Positions 15,174 to 17,921 of a stretch of 17,921 nt of DNA are shown here, in pieces. The stretch's first letter is position 1. The number at the start of each line of letters is the position of its first letter. Below the pieces are notes generated by a model. That model was not told the DNA's origin. It saw only the letters and a list, made by a program, of their open reading frames with translations, and searched no databases. Source of the stretch: Desulfobulbus sp. (GTDB taxonomy: Bacteria > Desulfobacterota > Desulfobulbia > Desulfobulbales > Desulfobulbaceae); NCBI GenBank assembly GCA_030600525.1, contig JAUVLX010000027.1, forward strand, positions 1 to 17,921. Direction: 5' to 3'. The translations under genes and the position numbers were made by a program.

Positions 15174-16800
15174 TATCGGAAATGTGCTTGAACAGGTTGC
15201 CCAGAAACTGAAAGACAAGAGAGGGCTTGCAGCACTGCGTAAGGGCGTCTGGCGGTCTTGGTCATTTCAGGAGTTGTCAGCCATTGCCAATAATTATGTC
15301 GGGGAACTCCATGACCTTGGAATAAAGAAAGGGGACAGGGTAATGCTGATGGTCCGGCCATCTGTTGAGTTTATCTGCCTGACTTTTTCCCTGTTTCAAC
15401 TTGGAGCGGTGGTTATTCTGATTGATCCCGGCATGGGGTATAGAAATCTATTGCGCTGCATTGGTGCTGTGAGGCCAGATGTTCTGATTGGTATCCCCAA
15501 GGCGATTTATTTCAGCAAAATTTTTTATAAACCGTTTGTTTCCCTTCGCACCCGGATTTGTGTAGGGCGTTCTTTATTGTGGCGGGGTCCCTGTCTGGAC
15601 GGGATTGATGACTCTGTCACAAAATTAGAAAGGTCTGATCTCCCTCATTTCAAAGCCGACGTCGATGATCTGGCAGCTATTATTTTTACCACAGGATCTA
15701 CCGGGCCTCCAAAGGGCGTTCAGTATACACATGGGATTTTTCATGCTCAGCTGGAACTGATCAGGGATTACTTTGGCATCGGAGAAGGAGATGTCGATCA
15801 ACCAGGGTTTCCGCTTTTTGGCCTTTTTTCAATTGCCTTGGGAGCGACTGCTGTTATTCCGGACATGGATCCGACCCGTCCTGCCAAAGTTAATCCAGAG
15901 AAGTTCGTTAAATCCATATTGGAGTATGGGGTCACCTATTCTTTTGGCTCTCCAGCCATCTGGAACGTGGTCAGTCGATATTGCCTGGAAAGCGGAATCA
16001 AGCTGCCTGTCAAAAAGATTCTCATGGCCGGTGCTCCGGTACCGGGAACGCTCACCCAGAGGCTGCAACAGGTAATGGTTGATGACGGTGAGATATTTAC
16101 ACCCTATGGCGCAACAGAAAGTCTTCCCATAGCTGCAATAGAGGGGCGTGAGGTGGTCAGTGAAACCTGGCCACAGACGCAGCAGGGACGAGGGACTTGT
16201 GTTGGCAGGCCATTACCGGGGATTACGATTAAAGTAATAACTCCTTGTGATGGACCGTTGTTTGAGTGGGAAAAGGCTGTTGAATTGCGTACCGGAGAGA
16301 TCGGGGAAATTGTCGTTAAAGGAGCGGTTGTTACCAGGGCCTATGACAGTAATACTCATGAAAATGTCCATTCTAAAATTACTGATGGGCAAACGTTTTG
16401 GCACCGAATGGGGGATATGGGCTACTTTGATGAGCTGGGACGATTGTGGTTTTGTGGTCGAAAGGCTCACCGGGTGTTTACGAATTTAGGAATTTTATAC
16501 ACTATTCCCTGCGAGGCAATTTTTAACGAACACCCTTTAGTCTTTCGTTCTGCTCTCGTCGGGGTGGGGAAAAAAGGCAAGCAAAGGCCAGTATTAATAG
16601 TTGAGCTTAATCAGAAAATTCGTAACCAAGAAATGCTGTTTCAGCAACTAAAGGCGTTAGCCACAGCAAATACTTTGACCCAGGAGATAGAGAGCTTTCT
16701 CGTGCACCCTGGTTTCCCAGTTGATATACGGCATAATGCCAAGATTTTTCGTGAGCAATTGGCTCTTTGGGCCAGACGTAAAGTACGCTGCCATGATTGA
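15160..16800 (+). CDS. oleC: OleC: ATP-dependent beta-lactone synthetase
   Basis: ANL-superfamily (AMP-ligase) enzyme of 546 residues that activates the 2-alkyl-3-hydroxy acid made by OleA and OleD with ATP and closes it to a beta-lactone. Motifs in order: ATP-binding loop TTGSTGPPKG (177-186), YGATES (316-321), the GDMGY acid at Asp419, CGRKAHR (hinge region, Arg434), and the C-terminal lysine Lys528 in RHNAKIFRE. This C-terminal HNAKIFRE signature is characteristic of OleC. The start ATG 15160 lies inside the end of oleB with only a weak ribosome binding site, consistent with coupling. The gene ends 56 bp before oleD. It could be read as a generic fatty acyl-CoA/AMP ligase, but the context and C-terminal motif favour OleC. 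Confidence 0.93.
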   Translation: MIDYNIGNVLEQVAQKLKDKRGLAALRKGVWRSWSFQELSAIANNYVGELHDLGIKKGDRVMLMVRPSVEFICLTFSLFQLGAVVILIDPGMGYRNLLRCIGAVRPDVLIGIPKAIYFSKIFYKPFVSLRTRICVGRSLLWRGPCLDGIDDSVTKLERSDLPHFKADVDDLAAIIFTTGSTGPPKGVQYTHGIFHAQLELIRDYFGIGEGDVDQPGFPLFGLFSIALGATAVIPDMDPTRPAKVNPEKFVKSILEYGVTYSFGSPAIWNVVSRYCLESGIKLPVKKILMAGAPVPGTLTQRLQQVMVDDGEIFTPYGATESLPIAAIEGREVVSETWPQTQQGRGTCVGRPLPGITIKVITPCDGPLFEWEKAVELRTGEIGEIVVKGAVVTRAYDSNTHENVHSKITDGQTFWHRMGDMGYFDELGRLWFCGRKAHRVFTNLGILYTIPCEAIFNEHPLVFRSALVGVGKKGKQRPVLIVELNQKIRNQEMLFQQLKALATANTLTQEIESFLVHPGFPVDIRHNAKIFREQLALWARRKVRCHD

Positions 16801-16856
16801 TGAAAACCGGTGACCTGGTCAGGCCATTCGTTAAATAACGTGTAGATGCATATCCT

Positions 16857-17855
16857 ATGAAAAATGTACTGGTAACTGGTGGCGGAGGTTTTATTGGCCA
16901 AGCCATTGTACGGAAATTGATCGGTAAGGGGTTGCAGGTCAATGTGGTTGGACGTAATTCCTATCCGCAGTTGGCTGCCATGGGGGTGCACTGTCATCAG
17001 GGTGACATTCGTGATTTGGATTTTTTAAAAGCCAGTTTTAACGGAATAGATACCGTCTTTCATGTCGCTGCAAAGGCCGGGATATGGGGAACGAAAGAAG
17101 AATATTTTTCAATCAACACCCAGGGAACCCAAAATGTTATTGCTGCCTGCCAGAAAGCATTAGTTTCTGCTCTGGTCTATACCTCGACACCATCAGTTGT
17201 GTTTGATCGTGCTCCACTTGCAGGCGCAAATGAAAGCTTGCCATATGCAACCCGTCCACTATGCCATTATGCCGCAAGTAAGATTGAAGCCGAAAAAAAA
17301 GTGCTGACAGCAGATGATAATGGACTCCGGACTGCGGCTATCCGTCCACATCTTGTATGGGGGCCGGGTGATCAGCATCTTATTCCTCGATTACTTGAAC
17401 GAGGTAGGGAGGGGAAGCTTAAAGTTGTCGGCAAGGGCGACAATATGGTGGATATTAGTTACATCGATAATGTTGTCCATGCTCATATTCTTGCTGCAGA
17501 AAACCTACACACCAGTGGTTCAGCTGGTGGAGAGGCGTTTTTCATTGGTCAAGAGCAGCCGGTGCATCTTTGGGAATGGATTAATAGTCTGTTTGCAAGG
17601 GTTGGCATTGAGCAGGTCTCTAAAAAAGTACCGTTTTCTCTAGCTTATCTGGCTGGAGCAGTCCTTGAGGGGATATTTGGCTTGATTCGATGTAGAACGG
17701 AGCCCAAAATGACACGTTTCCTTGCTCACCAATTGGCACATTCGCACTGGTTTAATCATGAAAAGGCAAAGGATATACTCGGTTACCAGGAGCAGGTAAG
17801 TACAGCTGAAGGGATGTCGCTATTAGTGTCTTGGGTGGGTCGTGAAACTGTGTAA
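16857..17855 (+). CDS. oleD: OleD: NAD(P)H-dependent 2-alkyl-3-ketoacid reductase
   Basis: Extended-SDR enzyme (332 residues) of the 3-beta-hydroxysteroid dehydrogenase/epimerase group that reduces OleA's beta-keto acid to the beta-hydroxy acid used by OleC. The nucleotide-binding motif is LVTGGGGFIG (5-14); the catalytic Tyr138-x3-Lys142 pair lies in HYAASK, preceded by YTSTPSVVFD with the catalytic Ser/Thr. RPHLVWGPGD follows, as in other members of this group. A hydrophobic helix near the C-terminus (LAYLAGAVLEGIFGLI) may attach it to the membrane or to the Ole enzyme assembly. ATG 16857 is reached after a 56-bp gap containing a short hairpin-like sequence. It completes oleABCD in the order A-B-C-D, as in Xanthomonas. 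Confidence 0.93.
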   Translation: MKNVLVTGGGGFIGQAIVRKLIGKGLQVNVVGRNSYPQLAAMGVHCHQGDIRDLDFLKASFNGIDTVFHVAAKAGIWGTKEEYFSINTQGTQNVIAACQKALVSALVYTSTPSVVFDRAPLAGANESLPYATRPLCHYAASKIEAEKKVLTADDNGLRTAAIRPHLVWGPGDQHLIPRLLERGREGKLKVVGKGDNMVDISYIDNVVHAHILAAENLHTSGSAGGEAFFIGQEQPVHLWEWINSLFARVGIEQVSKKVPFSLAYLAGAVLEGIFGLIRCRTEPKMTRFLAHQLAHSHWFNHEKAKDILGYQEQVSTAEGMSLLVSWVGRETV

Positions 17856-17877
17856 TAATGACAATGGAAGGTCTTTC

Positions 17878-17921
17878 ATGGGTAATAATACCCCTCTGAA
17901 GTCATCCGTTTTCCGTGTTTG
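17878..17921 (+). CDS. Start of an unidentified downstream gene (partial)
   Basis: ATG 17878 opens a frame (MGNNTPLKSSVFRV...) that runs off the right edge after 14 codons. It has an excellent ribosome binding site: GGAAGG (17866-17871) six bases before the ATG, better than most genes in the window. It begins only 22 bp after oleD with no terminator between them, so it is probably an extra member of the ole transcript. Too little sequence is visible to name a function. Confidence 0.6.
   Translation, partial: MGNNTPLKSSVFRV

Noticed and set aside
1..17921. tRNA, rRNA, CRISPR array or phage genes
   Set aside because: No cloverleaf, rRNA-like stretch, spaced direct repeats, integrase or phage structural gene was seen on either strand.

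Overview
All genes in this window lie on the + strand. Gene content and sequence style suggest a Gram-negative anaerobe, most likely a Desulfobacterota member (Desulfobulbales/Desulfotalea-like). That placement is inferred from the gene families and has not been tested by a search.

Left part (1-6218): housekeeping and signalling genes. The window opens inside an AMP-forming acetyl-CoA synthetase (acs), closed by a strong UUCG-loop terminator. A 128-bp near-palindrome with 15-bp perfect terminal inverted repeats and a TTATA direct repeat on each side follows immediately; it looks like a MITE-type element. Next comes a two-gene unit, a CNB-CBS-CBS-DUF294 protein (GlnD-like nucleotidyltransferase fold) and a DEDDh exonuclease, a pair known to travel with acs. 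A possible 36-codon hydrophobic peptide gene and then alaS (alanyl-tRNA synthetase, complete) follow, ending in a terminator.

Right part (6263 to the end): one co-directional lipid/hydrocarbon locus. The first half is a discrete type II fatty-acid-synthase-like set: a divergent FabF-type ketosynthase, an acyl carrier protein, two tandem CrtI/retinol-saturase-like flavoproteins, a FabG-type ketoreductase, a FabA/FabZ-type dehydratase and a FabI-type enoyl reductase. After a small DUF1232 membrane protein comes oleA-oleB-oleC-oleD, the pathway for head-to-head condensation of two acyl chains into a long-chain olefin through a beta-lactone. A further gene with a good ribosome binding site starts at 17878 and runs off the window.

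How the genes may work together (inference): the FAS-like genes would build, and the flavoproteins would desaturate, isomerise or saturate, an acyl chain on the dedicated ACP. OleA would join two such chains, OleD reduce the product, OleC close the beta-lactone and OleB remove CO2 to give the olefin. In Shewanella-type polyene hydrocarbon producers the polyunsaturated chains come from a large Pfa synthase; no Pfa-like megasynthase is visible here. The substitution of a discrete FAS-plus-flavoprotein module beside ole is the most interesting feature of the window. No acyltransferase (FabD), phosphopantetheinyl transferase or transcription regulator is present in the window.
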